In this document: in pieces, positions 25,237 to 34,989 of the stretch
Layout of the letters: the number at the start of each line of letters is the position of its first letter
Numbering within the stretch: position 1 is the stretch's first letter
Assembly (NCBI RefSeq): GCF_900103275.1
Contig: NZ_FNGP01000002.1
Location: 310,001 to 374,000, forward strand
Length of the DNA: 64,000 nt
From: Tessaracoccus oleiagri
GTDB lineage: Bacteria; Actinomycetota; Actinomycetes; Propionibacteriales; Propionibacteriaceae
Direction: 5' to 3'
Notes under the pieces: model-generated
The model's database searches: none
What the model was told of the DNA's origin: nothing
What the model saw: the letters and a program-made list of their open reading frames with translations, nothing else
Made by a program: the position numbers and the translations under genes

Positions 25237-25683
25237 ATGGAAGACCACGGACCCAGGCCCAACGCCTTCAACATCGAGGAGGCGGCGCTCCAGACCGATG
25301 TCTACCGACGGGTCGTCTGGACCGGCCACTTCCTCCAGGTCACCCTCATGTCGATCCCGCCGGGCGAGTCGATCGGGCTCGAGGTCCACGAGGAGACCGA
25401 CCAGTTCCTGCGCATCGACGGCGGCAAGGGCGTGTGCGTGATGGGGCCGGAGAAGGACAAGCTCGACTTCGAGCAGGAGGTGTCCGACGGCTGGAGCATC
25501 CAGGTGCCCGCCGGCACCTGGCACGACGTCCGCAACACCGGTGACGAGCCCATCAGCCTGTACACGATCTACGCGCCCGTCCACCACTCCTACGGCATCG
25601 TCCACAGGACGAAGGAAGAGGCGGAGCACGCCGAGGAGGTCGGCTCCGACGTCCCGCCGCGCTGGACCGAGCAGCCCAGCTGA
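25237..25683 (+). CDS. Cupin-domain protein
   Basis: A 148-residue single-cupin protein. The two cupin motifs are visible: GLEVHEETDQFLRIDGG with a metal-ligand His and Glu, and VPAGTWHDVRNTGDEP with the second His. Such small stand-alone cupins resemble mannose-6-phosphate isomerase C-domains; the function is unknown. AAAGGAG lies 5 nt before the ATG at 25237. It is monocistronic, bounded by hairpins on both sides. Confidence 0.85.
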   Translation: MEDHGPRPNAFNIEEAALQTDVYRRVVWTGHFLQVTLMSIPPGESIGLEVHEETDQFLRIDGGKGVCVMGPEKDKLDFEQEVSDGWSIQVPAGTWHDVRNTGDEPISLYTIYAPVHHSYGIVHRTKEEAEHAEEVGSDVPPRWTEQPS

Positions 25684-25708
25684 CCCACGGTTGACCGACC
25701 GGACGCAG

Positions 25709-25740
25709 AACCCCCGGCGAGCATGCGCTCGCCGGGGGTT
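25709..25740. terminator. Bidirectional terminator between cupin gene and mdh
   Basis: A 14-bp perfect stem (AACCCCCGGCGAGC and complement) with loop ATGC between convergent genes. Confidence 0.85.
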
Positions 25741-25754
25741 CCGTCGTCAACGGG

Positions 25755-26744
25755 TCAGATGAGGCCCAGCTCGGTGACGGCCTTGCGCTCGTCCTCGAGC
25801 TCCGCCACGGAGGCGTCGATCTTGGCGCGGGAGAACTCGTTGATCTCGAGCCCCTGCACGATCTCGTACTTGCCGTCGGTGACGGTGCACGGGAACGACG
25901 AGATGAGGCCCTCCGGGACGCCGTAGGAGCCGTCGGACGGGACGGCCATCGACACCCAGTCGCCCTCCGGCGTGCCGCCGACCCAGTCGCGCATGTGCTC
26001 GATCGTCGCGTTGGCGGCGGAGGCCGCCGACGACAGGCCGCGGGCCTCGATGATGGCCGCGCCGCGCTTGGCGACGGTCGGGATGAAGGTCTGCTCCAGC
26101 CACTCCTGGTCGTTCACGAGCTCGGCGGCGCTCTGGCCGTCGACCAGCGTGTTGAACAGGTCGGGGTACTGGGTGGCGGAGTGGTTGCCCCAGATGGTCA
26201 TGTGCTGGATGGCGGTGACCGGGCGGCCGACCTTCGCGGCCAGCTGCGACAGCGCCCGGTTGTGGTCGAGGCGCGTCAGGGCGTTGAAGCGCTCGTTCGG
26301 GATGTCGGGCGCATTGGTCATTGCGATGAGCGCGTTGGTGTTGGCCGGGTTGCCGGTCACCAGCACCTTGATGTCGTCGGCCGCCACGTCGTTGAGCGCA
26401 CGCCCCTGCTGGGTGAAGATGGCGCCGTTGGCGCTCAGCAGGTCGCCGCGCTCCATGCCGGCCTTGCGCGGCATGGCACCGACGAGCATTGCCAGGTTGG
26501 CGCCCTCGAAGACCTTCTTCGGGTCGTCGCCGATCTCGACGCCGGCGAGCGTCCGGAAGGCGCAGTCGTCGAGCTCCATCACGACGCCCTCGAGCGCCTT
26601 CAGCGCCGGGGTGATCTCGAGCAGTCGCAGCTCGACGGGGGTGTCGCCCAGCACCGCGCCACTGGCGATGCGGAACAACAGGCTGTAGCCGATCTGGCCG
26701 GCTGCGCCGGTCACGGCGATCTTCACGGGAGCGGCAGTGCTCAC
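25755..26744 (-). CDS. mdh: Malate dehydrogenase (NAD-dependent)
   Basis: Interconverts malate and oxaloacetate in the TCA cycle. The 329-residue protein has the NAD motif GAAGQIG (13-19), substrate arginines Arg93 and Arg99 ([14 protein letters not shown]), GNPANTNA (131-138), LDHNRA with Asp160 and Arg163, and catalytic His188 (IWGNHSATQ). The GTG start has AGAGGA 9 nt upstream. A TAGAGT box about 40 nt upstream is a candidate -10. Confidence 0.97.
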   Translation of the reverse strand: MSTAAPVKIAVTGAAGQIGYSLLFRIASGAVLGDTPVELRLLEITPALKALEGVVMELDDCAFRTLAGVEIGDDPKKVFEGANLAMLVGAMPRKAGMERGDLLSANGAIFTQQGRALNDVAADDIKVLVTGNPANTNALIAMTNAPDIPNERFNALTRLDHNRALSQLAAKVGRPVTAIQHMTIWGNHSATQYPDLFNTLVDGQSAAELVNDQEWLEQTFIPTVAKRGAAIIEARGLSSAASAANATIEHMRDWVGGTPEGDWVSMAVPSDGSYGVPEGLISSFPCTVTDGKYEIVQGLEINEFSRAKIDASVAELEDERKAVTELGLI

Positions 26745-26783
26745 TATCGGGTTCCTCTCAGAAAGGGTCGACGTACGACCCCG

Positions 26784-26789
26784 ACTCTA
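26784..26789 (-). promoter_or_regulatory. Candidate -10 box TAGAGT for mdh
   Basis: TAGAGT on the minus strand predicts a leader of roughly 33 nt containing the AGAGGA ribosome site. No clear -35 is visible. Confidence 0.4.
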
Positions 26790-26820
26790 CCGCTCCCCGC
26801 GAGGGGCGCGTGAACCGGCC

Positions 26821-27477
26821 TCAGCCCAGCGGCGGCAGCACCCAGACGGCCACTTCCATGACGACGACGATCGCGAGCCAGGCGATCAGCGCGATGGTGA
26901 GCCAGCCGCCGCGGGCGAAGCGGAGGGCCTTGGCCTGCGTCTCGGCGGACCACGGGATGTTGCCCTCGAGGATGTTCCAGTAGGTCATCGAGTAGAAGAC
27001 GAACGTCGTCGCGATCGTGACCGTGATGCACCACGGGCAAAGGGCGCCGATCTCGAAGGTGGACTGGTACAGCAGCCAGTAGGCGAAGATCACGCCGAGC
27101 AGGTACACCGCGTTGGCCGTCATCATGAACCAGCGGGGGAAGCGCACCCCGGCGAGCGAGGCGACGGCGATCGTCATGACCACCGGCTCGGAGATGAGGC
27201 CCAGGAACGCGTTCGGGAAGCCGAACACCTGCGCCTGCCAGCTCCGGCCCACCTCGGCGCAGTCGAAGACCGAGTTGATTGAGCATGCGAGCGCGACGTC
27301 CGGGTTGGCCGCAAGGAGCACCGCGTCGTAGGAGAGGACGAAGGACGCCACCAGCGAGATGATGGCGAAGACCAGCATCTCCCCGAAGAGCAGATGTCGG
27401 TCCCTGGGGGTCGGGCCGTCCAACACGGAATCGGCGTAGTCGTCAGCGTCCCGGTCGCGGGTGTCCATGTCCTGCAC
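26821..27477 (-). CDS. Vitamin K epoxide reductase (VKOR) family protein
   Basis: A 218-residue membrane protein that would re-oxidise periplasmic DsbA-like thiol oxidases by passing electrons to quinone. Four to five helices are predicted. Both cysteine pairs are present: loop Cys65 and Cys73 (ACSINSVFDCAEVG) and active-site Cys147-Pro-Trp-Cys150 (ALCPWC). No fused thioredoxin domain or DsbA partner is present nearby. The GTG start at 27477 follows TATTCT by exactly 6 nt, consistent with a leaderless transcript; ATG at 27468 is the alternative. Confidence 0.92.
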   Translation of the reverse strand: MQDMDTRDRDADDYADSVLDGPTPRDRHLLFGEMLVFAIISLVASFVLSYDAVLLAANPDVALACSINSVFDCAEVGRSWQAQVFGFPNAFLGLISEPVVMTIAVASLAGVRFPRWFMMTANAVYLLGVIFAYWLLYQSTFEIGALCPWCITVTIATTFVFYSMTYWNILEGNIPWSAETQAKALRFARGGWLTIALIAWLAIVVVMEVAVWVLPPLG

Positions 27478-27483
27478 GCACAG

Positions 27484-27489
27484 AGAATA
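27484..27489 (-). promoter_or_regulatory. -10 box TATTCT, putative leaderless start of the VKOR gene
   Basis: TATTCT, 6 nt, GTG on the minus strand. No ribosome site lies upstream of this GTG. Confidence 0.45.
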
Positions 27490-27552
27490 ACCCGCCGGCG
27501 CAAGGACGGCGTCCGCGGCCCGGAACTGGTGGCAACCCGTCGTTCACTCGCG

Positions 27553-27864
27553 TCAGCGCGCCGGAGGCACGACGAACGCGACGATCACGATGGCCACCGA
27601 CAGGAAGAGGTAGACGGTCACGTCGAACGCCTTGCGGCGCACCACCAGCAGTCCGGCCACCCGGGGCGGCAGGACGAGGCGCAGGAACCCCGCCACGCCC
27701 ATCGCCCCGCCGACGGCGACCGTCGCGCGGCGCCAGTGCTCGAAGGCGCCGTACACGACGCCGACGCCCACCATGAGCAGCACGACGAGCAGGGGCCACA
27801 GGGTGCTCGGGAACGCCTCCGCCGGCCGGTCGGGCTGGTCCGCCATCGGCGGCCGGTCAGGCAT
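27553..27864 (-). CDS. DUF3017 membrane protein
   Basis: A 103-residue protein with three hydrophobic segments ([58 protein letters not shown]). DUF3017 genes follow folD in many actinomycetes and have no known function. The ATG at 27864 overlaps the folD stop by 8 nt; Met7 (27846) is a possible alternative start. Confidence 0.85.
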   Translation of the reverse strand: MPDRPPMADQPDRPAEAFPSTLWPLLVVLLMVGVGVVYGAFEHWRRATVAVGGAMGVAGFLRLVLPPRVAGLLVVRRKAFDVTVYLFLSVAIVIVAFVVPPAR

Positions 27865-28708
27865 GCAGCGCTTCGGCCCGGTCGACCACGTTGCTCAGCA
27901 GCATGGCCCGGGTCATGGGGCCGACGCCACCGGGGTTGGGCGTGACCCACGCGGCCTTCTCCCACACGTCCGGGGCGAGATCGCCGGTGGTGACGCCGTC
28001 GACGCGGCTCACGCCCACGTCGACGCACACCGCGCCCTCCCGGATCATGTCGGCGGTCACCATCCCGGGCACGCCGGCCGCGGCGATGACGATGTCCGCC
28101 CGGCGGGTGTGGTCGGCGAGGTCGCGGGTCCCCGTGTGGCAGAGCGTCACGGTGGAGTTCTCGCTGCGGCGGGTGAGGATGAGCCCGAGCGGGCGCCCCA
28201 CGGTCACGCCGCGCCCGATCACGCACACCTCCGCGCCGCGCAACTCGACGCCGTGCCTCTTCAGCAATTCGACGATGCCGCGCGGGGTGCAGGGCAGCGT
28301 GGCGGGCTCGTTGAGCACCAGGCGGCCGAGGTTGATCGGGTGCAGCCCGTCGGCGTCCTTGTCCGGGTCGATCAGCGAGAGCGCCCAGTTCTCGTCGAGG
28401 TGCTTCGGGATCGGCAGCTGCACGATGTAGCCGGTGCAGGCGTCGTTCTCGTTGAGGCCGACGATCGCCTCCTCCACCTGCGCGGCGGTCGCGGCGGCGG
28501 GCAGCTCGACGCGGATGGAGTTGATGCCCACCTGCTCGCAGTCGCGGTGCTTCATCCGGACGTAGCTGTGGCTGGCGGGATCGTCGCCGACGAGGACCGT
28601 CGCCAGTCCGGGCAGGACGCCACGGTCCCGCAGCCGCGCCACGCGCTCGGTCAGCTCGGCCTTGATCGCGGCGGCGGTCAGCTTGCCGTCGAGGGTCTTG
28701 GCGGTCAT
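27857..28708 (-). CDS. folD: Bifunctional methylene-THF dehydrogenase/methenyl-THF cyclohydrolase
   Basis: Makes 10-formyl-THF, the one-carbon donor used by PurN and PurH encoded just upstream. The 283-residue protein has the active-site Tyr49 and Lys53 (SYVRMKHR), [10 protein letters not shown], the dinucleotide-binding [11 protein letters not shown] and the C-terminal [11 protein letters not shown]. It starts 8 nt after purH ends, so purN-purH-folD-DUF3017 form one unit. Confidence 0.97.
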   Translation of the reverse strand: MTAKTLDGKLTAAAIKAELTERVARLRDRGVLPGLATVLVGDDPASHSYVRMKHRDCEQVGINSIRVELPAAATAAQVEEAIVGLNENDACTGYIVQLPIPKHLDENWALSLIDPDKDADGLHPINLGRLVLNEPATLPCTPRGIVELLKRHGVELRGAEVCVIGRGVTVGRPLGLILTRRSENSTVTLCHTGTRDLADHTRRADIVIAAAGVPGMVTADMIREGAVCVDVGVSRVDGVTTGDLAPDVWEKAAWVTPNPGGVGPMTRAMLLSNVVDRAEALHA

Positions 28709-28716
28709 GGCGCTCC

Positions 28717-30276
28717 TCAGTGGAAGAAGTGGCGGGTGCCGGTGAAGTACATGGTGATGCCAGCGGCGGCGACCGCCTCGACGACCTCCTTGTCCCGGAC
28801 GGAGCCGCCGGGCTGCACGATCGCCTTCACGCCCGCGTCGATCAGCACCTGGGCGCCGTCCGCGAACGGGAAGAACGCGTCCGACGCGGCGACGGAACCG
28901 CGCGCGCGGTCCCCGGCGCGGTCGACGGCGAGGTGGCAGGAGTCGACGCGGTTGACCTGCCCCATGCCGACGCCCACCGACGCACCGTCGGCGGCGAGCA
29001 GGATGGCGTTCGACTTCACCGCGCGCACCGCCCGCCAGGCGAACTCGAGGTCGCGCAGCGTGGCTTCGTCGGCGGCCTCGCCCGAGACCAGCTGCCAGTT
29101 GGTCGGGGCGTCACCCTCGGAATCGATGGCGTCCGTCTCCTGCAGCAGCATGCCGCCGTCGATCTCCCGCAGGGAGATGCCGCTGTTGCGGGCCGCGTCG
29201 GCGACGAGGATGCGCAGGTTTTTCTTGGCGGCCAGCACCTCCACGGCGCCGTCCTCGTAGTCGGGGGCCACGATGACCTCGGTGAACACCTCGGAGACCT
29301 GGCGAGCCATGTCGACGCTCACGGGCCGGTTCACGGCGATGACGCCGCCGAACGCGGAGACTGGGTCGCAGGCGTGTGCCTTCCGGTGCGCCTCCGCCAC
29401 GTCGGCACCCACGGCGATGCCGCAGGGGTTGGCGTGCTTGATGATCGCGACGGCCGGCTCTGCGAAGTCGTAGGCGGCCCGCCTCGCGGCGTCGGCGTCG
29501 ACGTAGTTGTTGTAGCTCATCTCCTTGCCGTGCAACTGCGTCGCGCCCGCGAGGCCGGCGTCGCCGTAGCCGTTGCGGTAGACGGCCGCGTTCTGGTGGG
29601 AGTTCTCGCCGTAGCGAAGGTCCGCGACCTTGTCCCAGGTGGCACCCACCCAGCCCGGAAAGCCGGAGCCGCCGGACGTGTCGGTGACGACGTTGCCCAT
29701 CCAGGAGGCGACGGCGACGTCGTAGGTGGCGGTGTGCACGAACGCGGCCGCGGCGAGTTGCTTGCGCTCCTCCAGCGTGTAGCCGCCGTTCGCCAGCGCC
29801 TCGAACAGCCCGGGGTACTGGTCGGCGGAGGTGATGACCGCGACGGAGGCGTGGTTCTTCGCTGCGGCGCGCACCATCGTGGGCCCGCCGATGTCGATCT
29901 GCTCGATGGTCTCGTCCTCGGACGCGCCGGACGCCACGGTCTCGACGAACGGGTACAGGTTCGTGACCACCAGGTCGAAGGGTGCCACCTCGAGTTCCTC
30001 GAGCTGGCGGTTGTGCTCCTCGAGACGGCGGTCGGCGAGGATGCCGGCGTGGATCCGGGGGTGCAGGGTCTTCACGCGCCCGTCGAGGCACTCGGGGAAG
30101 CCGGTGACGTCCTCGACACCGGTGACAGGCACCCCCGCCTCGGCGAGCACCCGGGCGGTGGAGCCGGTGGAGACGATCTCGACGCCGGCCTCGGCCAGCT
30201 GCTGACCCAGCTCGACGAGCCCGGTCTTGTCGTACACACTCACCAGGGCCCGCTGCAGGGGTCGGCGTTCGGTCAT
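28717..30276 (-). CDS. purH: Bifunctional AICAR transformylase/IMP cyclohydrolase
   Basis: Carries out the last two steps of IMP synthesis. At 519 residues it has an N-terminal MGS-fold cyclohydrolase domain ([33 protein letters not shown]) and a C-terminal AICAR transformylase domain with IIKHANPCG and [16 protein letters not shown] lies 7 nt before the ATG, and purN ends only 3 nt upstream. Confidence 0.97.
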   Translation of the reverse strand: MTERRPLQRALVSVYDKTGLVELGQQLAEAGVEIVSTGSTARVLAEAGVPVTGVEDVTGFPECLDGRVKTLHPRIHAGILADRRLEEHNRQLEELEVAPFDLVVTNLYPFVETVASGASEDETIEQIDIGGPTMVRAAAKNHASVAVITSADQYPGLFEALANGGYTLEERKQLAAAAFVHTATYDVAVASWMGNVVTDTSGGSGFPGWVGATWDKVADLRYGENSHQNAAVYRNGYGDAGLAGATQLHGKEMSYNNYVDADAARRAAYDFAEPAVAIIKHANPCGIAVGADVAEAHRKAHACDPVSAFGGVIAVNRPVSVDMARQVSEVFTEVIVAPDYEDGAVEVLAAKKNLRILVADAARNSGISLREIDGGMLLQETDAIDSEGDAPTNWQLVSGEAADEATLRDLEFAWRAVRAVKSNAILLAADGASVGVGMGQVNRVDSCHLAVDRAGDRARGSVAASDAFFPFADGAQVLIDAGVKAIVQPGGSVRDKEVVEAVAAAGITMYFTGTRHFFH

Positions 30277-30279
30277 CTT

Positions 30280-30843
30280 CTACCTCCAGTCACGCACGAC
30301 GTCCACCAACAGGCGCCGTTCCACCACCTTGATGCGCTCGTGGAGGCTTTCGACGGTGTCTTCGTCGAGCACCTCCACCGCACCTTGCGCAAGGATCTTA
30401 CCGGTGTCGACTCCGGCGTCGACCACGAAGACCGTGGCGCCGGTGATCTTCACGCCGGCCGCGAGCGCGTCCCGCGGCCCGTGCATGCCCGGGAAGCTCG
30501 GCAGCAGGGCGGGATGCGTGTTGATCGTCCGGCCCTCGAACCGCGCGAGGAACGTCGCCCCCAGCAGCTTCATGAAGCCGGCCGAGGCCACCAGGTCCGG
30601 TTCGTAGCCCGCCACGAGCTCGGTGAGGTCGGCGTCCCAGCGGGCCCGGTCCGCACCCTTGGTGAGTGGGTGGGCGACGGCCTCGATGCCGTGGGCGCGG
30701 GCACGATCGAGGACCCCGGCGTCGACCTTGTCGGAGACCACCGCGACGATGCGCGCGTCCACCTCCCCGGCGTCGATGGCGTCGATCAGCGCCTGCGCGA
30801 GCGTGCCGGAGCCCGACGCCAGCAGGACCACCCTGGTCGTCAT
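30280..30843 (-). CDS. purN: Phosphoribosylglycinamide formyltransferase
   Basis: Transfers formyl from 10-formyl-THF to GAR in purine synthesis. The 187-residue protein has the catalytic triad Asn108, His110 (TINTHPALLPSFPG) and Asp146 (GVDTGKIL), and the phosphate loop ASGSGTL. Its ATG overlaps the stop of the DUF6350 gene (ATGA). The frame continues upstream only as a shadow of DUF6350. Confidence 0.96.
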   Translation of the reverse strand: MTTRVVLLASGSGTLAQALIDAIDAGEVDARIVAVVSDKVDAGVLDRARAHGIEAVAHPLTKGADRARWDADLTELVAGYEPDLVASAGFMKLLGATFLARFEGRTINTHPALLPSFPGMHGPRDALAAGVKITGATVFVVDAGVDTGKILAQGAVEVLDEDTVESLHERIKVVERRLLVDVVRDWR

Positions 30844-32111
30844 CGCTCCCCCTCTTCTTCCTCGTCGATCGTCTGGGCGCCGCCCCCCGCGGGTGCGGGC
30901 CTGCGCAACAGGCCCAGCGCGAGCCCCGCGACGAGCCCGGCGAGGCCCAGGAGCGTGGGCGCGAACACCGCCAACTGGCCGGTGCGGGCGCCGATGTGGG
31001 CGAGGCGGTCGGTGCCGAGGCCTCCACTGGCCACCGACGCCGCGGCCGTGACCAGCAACCCGGCCAGGACCCCCGACAAGGCCCCGACGAGGGCGGTCTC
31101 GTCGAACCTCGCCCGCGGCCGGGCCAGCGTGACGACGAGCGCGGCCAGCGCACCGGCGACCACGCCGATGGCGAGCCACCACAGGTTCCCCTGGGATGCC
31201 AGACCGGGCTCCGGCACCGCCCCGAGGGCGGGGATGGCAGGCAGCATGCCCACGTCGGAGATCACCAGCGAGAGGAGCGACCCGTCGCCGAGCGTTACCC
31301 CGGCGCCGAGCAGCCACGACACCGCCCAGAGGACCAGGTTGGGGAGGTAGATGAGGTGCAGGACGGCGAGGGCGACGAGCCCCACGACCCCCGGATCCAG
31401 CGACTCGGTGATCGCCCCGACGCGCCCCCTCCCCGCGTAGAGGGCCAGACCGAGCGCGACCGCACCGCCGGCCAGCAGCATGGCCAGCGCCACACCCATC
31501 GCGCGGGGCACGGCACGGACCCATCCGGGCCAGCGGCTCGTCGGATCGTGGCCGAGCCCGTTCGCGGCGCCCCACAGACCCGCGACGAGCCCGACCAGGC
31601 CGCTGCCCACGAGGGCCGAGGCGGCGGCCGGCCCCCCGACGACGGCCCCGGTGACCGCGGTGACGGCGAGCGTGTAGGTTGCGGCGTAGGTGCCGCCCAC
31701 CCACCAGATGATCCGGTCCGGGTCGGCGTGGACCGCCCCGTCCCCGCCGGGCTCGACGTCGCGACCCGCGGCGAGCCGGGCCGCGAAGCCCACCACCGGC
31801 AGGGCGAGGAACACAAGCACGAAGGTGAGCCCGAGCGGCACCAGCGTCACGCGCTGGCCCGCCAACTCCACCGGCGCCCCATGTGCGAGCGCGAAGACGC
31901 GCGTGGCGAGCTCGAGGGCCTCCGCGAGCGACTCGTCGGCGGACGCCAGCCACACCACCGTGGCCGTGCCACCGAGCAGCACCCAGCCCGCGAGCGCGAC
32001 GCCCAGGGCACCCAGCACCGCGGGCAACGGCCATGGCCAGGTGAACTCGCGCCTGGGCGGCGCGGGCTGCTCGTCCACGTCGACGGCGACCGTTCGGGTC
32101 AGGTCAGCCAC
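30840..32111 (-). CDS. DUF6350 integral membrane protein
   Basis: A 423-residue polytopic membrane protein with roughly ten hydrophobic segments and a short charged tail. It matches the DUF6350 proteins found upstream of purN in many actinomycetes. Function unknown; the linkage to purN-purH is positional. I chose the GTG at 32111 because GAGGAGG lies 4 nt upstream; the frame is open 27 codons further up without homology. Confidence 0.75.
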   Translation of the reverse strand: MADLTRTVAVDVDEQPAPPRREFTWPWPLPAVLGALGVALAGWVLLGGTATVVWLASADESLAEALELATRVFALAHGAPVELAGQRVTLVPLGLTFVLVFLALPVVGFAARLAAGRDVEPGGDGAVHADPDRIIWWVGGTYAATYTLAVTAVTGAVVGGPAAASALVGSGLVGLVAGLWGAANGLGHDPTSRWPGWVRAVPRAMGVALAMLLAGGAVALGLALYAGRGRVGAITESLDPGVVGLVALAVLHLIYLPNLVLWAVSWLLGAGVTLGDGSLLSLVISDVGMLPAIPALGAVPEPGLASQGNLWWLAIGVVAGALAALVVTLARPRARFDETALVGALSGVLAGLLVTAAASVASGGLGTDRLAHIGARTGQLAVFAPTLLGLAGLVAGLALGLLRRPAPAGGGAQTIDEEEEGER

Positions 32112-32154
32112 TGGTCCTCCTCGTTTCCGATCACCGTGGTCTCGCGATGGCCTG

Positions 32155-32160
32155 TAATCT
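32155..32160 (+). promoter_or_regulatory. Candidate -10 box TAATCT for the duplicated-sensor membrane protein
   Basis: TAATCT lies in the 87-bp divergent gap, giving a leader of about 32 nt with GGAAGG before the ATG at 32199. No good -35 is seen. Confidence 0.35.
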
Positions 32161-32198
32161 GTCTGCCTAGAGCTCCCGGAGCAGGAAGGCAATGCGGA

Positions 32199-34022
32199 AT
32201 GTCTGACGACGCGGTACGCCCACGCCGGGCGTTCGGTTCAGACGATAGCGCGCACGATTCGGAGCCGACGCCAGGACACTCCCCGATCGACGCCACCGAG
32301 GCGGCCGAGGCCACCAGCCCCTTCGCCAGGCCGGGCAGCGGTGGGGCGCGACGTTCGGCCGACGAGCCCGACGACGGGGAACCGTCCGGCGAGGGGGCCG
32401 CCCGCGGCCCCGACTTCGACCCGACCGAGCGCTTCGACATGCCGCGCCGGTTCGCCCGGCCTTCCGAGACCCTGATCCCGGCCCCGGTGCTGCCCGGTCG
32501 CGCCGAGGGGTTCTACGACGGTCCCGGCCCCCGCCCCCGTCGTTCGGCCCTCAGTTCCAACACCCCACCCGAACCCCCGCCCGCAGCCCCGCCGGGCCAG
32601 GAACCGCTCTGGCCCGCGTCGCCGCAGGGCGAAGCACGGGAGGCCGACGCCACCAAGCCCGAGCCGTCCCCCGTCGAGCCTTCGCCGGCAGCTGCCGGCC
32701 CCGGCGACGGCAGCCCCGGTTCGCCCGTGTCGCCGACCACGCCGCCGGTCGCGGCCGGGGATCGCGGCTCGTGGTGGACCGCGCACGCCCGGTCCTTCGT
32801 CATCGCCGGCCTCGGCGTCGCCCTCATGGCAGTCGGTGCGGGCGTCGTCGGCTACTACTCGGCGCCGACCTCCGAGCCCTCGGTATCCGCCTCGCCCTCC
32901 CCCGGTGTGAGCCAGTCGACCATGCCGCGCGTCACGCAGGCAGACCTGCTCACCGAGGCCGACGCGAAGGCGCTCGACGCGAACGCCACGTGGGCCATCA
33001 CCAACACCACCACCTCCGTGGAGGAACACACCGCCCGCGCGGCCTGCTTCAGCACCGAGGTCTCCAGCACCGAGCGGCTCAGCTCCCTGCAACGGACCTT
33101 GGGCTCCACCCAGGACAACCAACTCGCGGTCCTCCACCAGCTCGACGCCTACCCCACCGAGGAGGCGGCCAAGGAGGCGATGACCGCCAGGCGGGCCATC
33201 ATCGCCGACTGCAGCGAGGTGCCGAGCCGCATCATGTCCTCGGACAACGTCGCGGGGCTCGCCGACGAGGCCTACCAAGTCACGGTCCTCTACGAGAACC
33301 AGCAACCGCAGTACCACAACCTCCTGCTGACCCGGGTCGGCAACATCCTCTCCATGACCGACGCATTCAGCAACGGCCAGGCGGTCCCGACGACGAGCGT
33401 CGTCGAGGCCGTGAAGCGGTCGACGGACTCGCTGCGCAGCAGCGTCGGCCAGGGGCTCGCAGGCGCGGTCGAGGTCACCGCAGGCGTCGTACCCCCGGCC
33501 GACCCGGTCGGCTGGCTGATCCCCGCCGATCTGCCCCGCATGCGCGCGGGCGTGGGGCGCTGGACGGCGCAGCAGCCGGCGGCGCTCACCAGCCGCGGCA
33601 ACGGGTGCGAGAACCTGACGCTCGCCACCGCCGCGGGCCCCACCGAGCGCCTCCAGAACACCTACCTCATGACCCAGGACGACCAGCGCCCCGACCAGTT
33701 CGGACTCGACGAGATGGTCTTCACGCTGGCCGACGACGCCACCGCCGGACTGTTCGCGAAGACGATCGCCGACAACATCGCGAGCTGCGGCGACCGCGTG
33801 CTCGGCACCGAGGTGTCGGCGATCGACGCGGGCAACGGAATCCGGGCCTACAACCTGCGCCGCGAGACCGGCAACGGGGCGATCGCCTACCAGGTCGCGC
33901 TGGTGCCCCAGGGCAACAAGGTCGCGTACCTGATGGCCACGGTCACCGACGGCTACCGGTTCACGGACGCCAACCTCGCCTGGGTGGCCCAGCGCGCACG
34001 CGTGCGCCTCACCCAGTCCTGA
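32199..34022 (+). CDS. Single-pass membrane protein with two PknH-like extracellular sensor domains
   Basis: A 607-residue protein. Residues 1-195 are disordered, rich in Pro, Gly, Ser and acidic residues; 199-220 is a single membrane helix (FVIAGLGVALMAVGAGVVGYY); the rest is outside the cell. Two similar extracellular modules (about 243-405 and 420-607) each hold a pair of Cys (AACF...IADCSEVPS; GNGCENL...IASCGDRV) and the pattern of the PknH C-terminal sensor domain. There is no kinase domain. Function unknown; a surface sensor or ligand-binding role is inference. It is divergent from DUF6350 and convergent with sucD. Confidence 0.75.
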   Translation: MSDDAVRPRRAFGSDDSAHDSEPTPGHSPIDATEAAEATSPFARPGSGGARRSADEPDDGEPSGEGAARGPDFDPTERFDMPRRFARPSETLIPAPVLPGRAEGFYDGPGPRPRRSALSSNTPPEPPPAAPPGQEPLWPASPQGEAREADATKPEPSPVEPSPAAAGPGDGSPGSPVSPTTPPVAAGDRGSWWTAHARSFVIAGLGVALMAVGAGVVGYYSAPTSEPSVSASPSPGVSQSTMPRVTQADLLTEADAKALDANATWAITNTTTSVEEHTARAACFSTEVSSTERLSSLQRTLGSTQDNQLAVLHQLDAYPTEEAAKEAMTARRAIIADCSEVPSRIMSSDNVAGLADEAYQVTVLYENQQPQYHNLLLTRVGNILSMTDAFSNGQAVPTTSVVEAVKRSTDSLRSSVGQGLAGAVEVTAGVVPPADPVGWLIPADLPRMRAGVGRWTAQQPAALTSRGNGCENLTLATAAGPTERLQNTYLMTQDDQRPDQFGLDEMVFTLADDATAGLFAKTIADNIASCGDRVLGTEVSAIDAGNGIRAYNLRRETGNGAIAYQVALVPQGNKVAYLMATVTDGYRFTDANLAWVAQRARVRLTQS

Positions 34023-34040
34023 CGGGACGAGGAAGACGAA

Positions 34041-34072
34041 CAGGGGCTCCCGCCATCCGGCGGGAGCCCCTG
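34041..34072. terminator. Bidirectional terminator between sensor gene and sucD
   Basis: A perfect 14-bp stem (CAGGGGCTCCCGCC and complement) with loop ATCC. Confidence 0.8.
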
Positions 34073-34088
34073 CTGGTCGGCTCGGTGG

Positions 34089-34985
34089 TCAGCGCCGGGT
34101 GCGCAGCTCCGCGATGGTGTCGCGCACGAGCTGGGCCGTCTGCGACGGCGTCTCGCCGACGCGGACGCCCGCCGCTTCCAGCGCCTCCTTCTTCGCGGCC
34201 GCCGTGCCGGCGGAGCCGGTGATGATGGCGCCGGCGTGGCCCATCGTCCTGCCGGGCGGCGCGGTGAAGCCCGCGACGTATCCGATGACGGGCTTGGAGA
34301 TGTGCTCCTGGATGTAGGCCGCCGCCCGCTCCTCCGCGTCGCCGCCGATCTCGCCGATCATGACGATCACGTCGGTGTCCGGGTCGTGCTCGAAGGCCTG
34401 CAGGACGTCGATGTGCTTGGTGCCGACGACCGGGTCGCCACCGATGCCCACGGCCGTGGAGAAGCCGTGGTCGCGCAGCTCGAACATCATCTGGTAGGTC
34501 AGCGTGCCGGACTTGGACACCAGCCCGATCCGGCCCGAGCCCGAGATGTGGGCGGGGATGATGCCCACGTTGGAGCGTCCGGGAGAGATGAGCCCCGGGC
34601 AGTTCGGCCCGATGATGCGCGTCTTGCCCCCCGCCTTCGCCGCGGCGACGAACTCCACGGTGTCGTGCACGGGGATGCCCTCGGTGATCACGACGACGAG
34701 CTCGATGCCCGCCTCCACGGCCTCGAGGACCGCGGCCTTCGCGAACTTCGGCGGGACGAAGATGACGGAGACGTTGGCGCGGGTGGCGTCCATGGCCTCG
34801 GCCACCGAGTTGAACACCGGCACCGGGTCCTCCTCGAACAGCACGGACTCGCCGCCCTTGCCGGGCGTGACGCCCCCGACGACCCGGGTGCCGGACATGA
34901 TCATGCGCTGGGTGTGCTTGCGGCCCTCGCGCCCCGTCATGCCCTGGACGATGACGCGGCTGTACTCGTCAATGAAGATGGCCAT
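34089..34985 (-). CDS. sucD: Succinyl-CoA ligase, alpha subunit
   Basis: With SucC interconverts succinyl-CoA and succinate with NDP phosphorylation. The 298-residue subunit has the CoA-binding fold ([25 protein letters not shown]) and the phosphohistidine loop [12 protein letters not shown]. It starts 4 nt after sucC ends. It terminates at a strong hairpin. Confidence 0.97.
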   Translation of the reverse strand: MAIFIDEYSRVIVQGMTGREGRKHTQRMIMSGTRVVGGVTPGKGGESVLFEEDPVPVFNSVAEAMDATRANVSVIFVPPKFAKAAVLEAVEAGIELVVVITEGIPVHDTVEFVAAAKAGGKTRIIGPNCPGLISPGRSNVGIIPAHISGSGRIGLVSKSGTLTYQMMFELRDHGFSTAVGIGGDPVVGTKHIDVLQAFEHDPDTDVIVMIGEIGGDAEERAAAYIQEHISKPVIGYVAGFTAPPGRTMGHAGAIITGSAGTAAAKKEALEAAGVRVGETPSQTAQLVRDTIAELRTRR

Positions 34986-34989
34986 CGGT

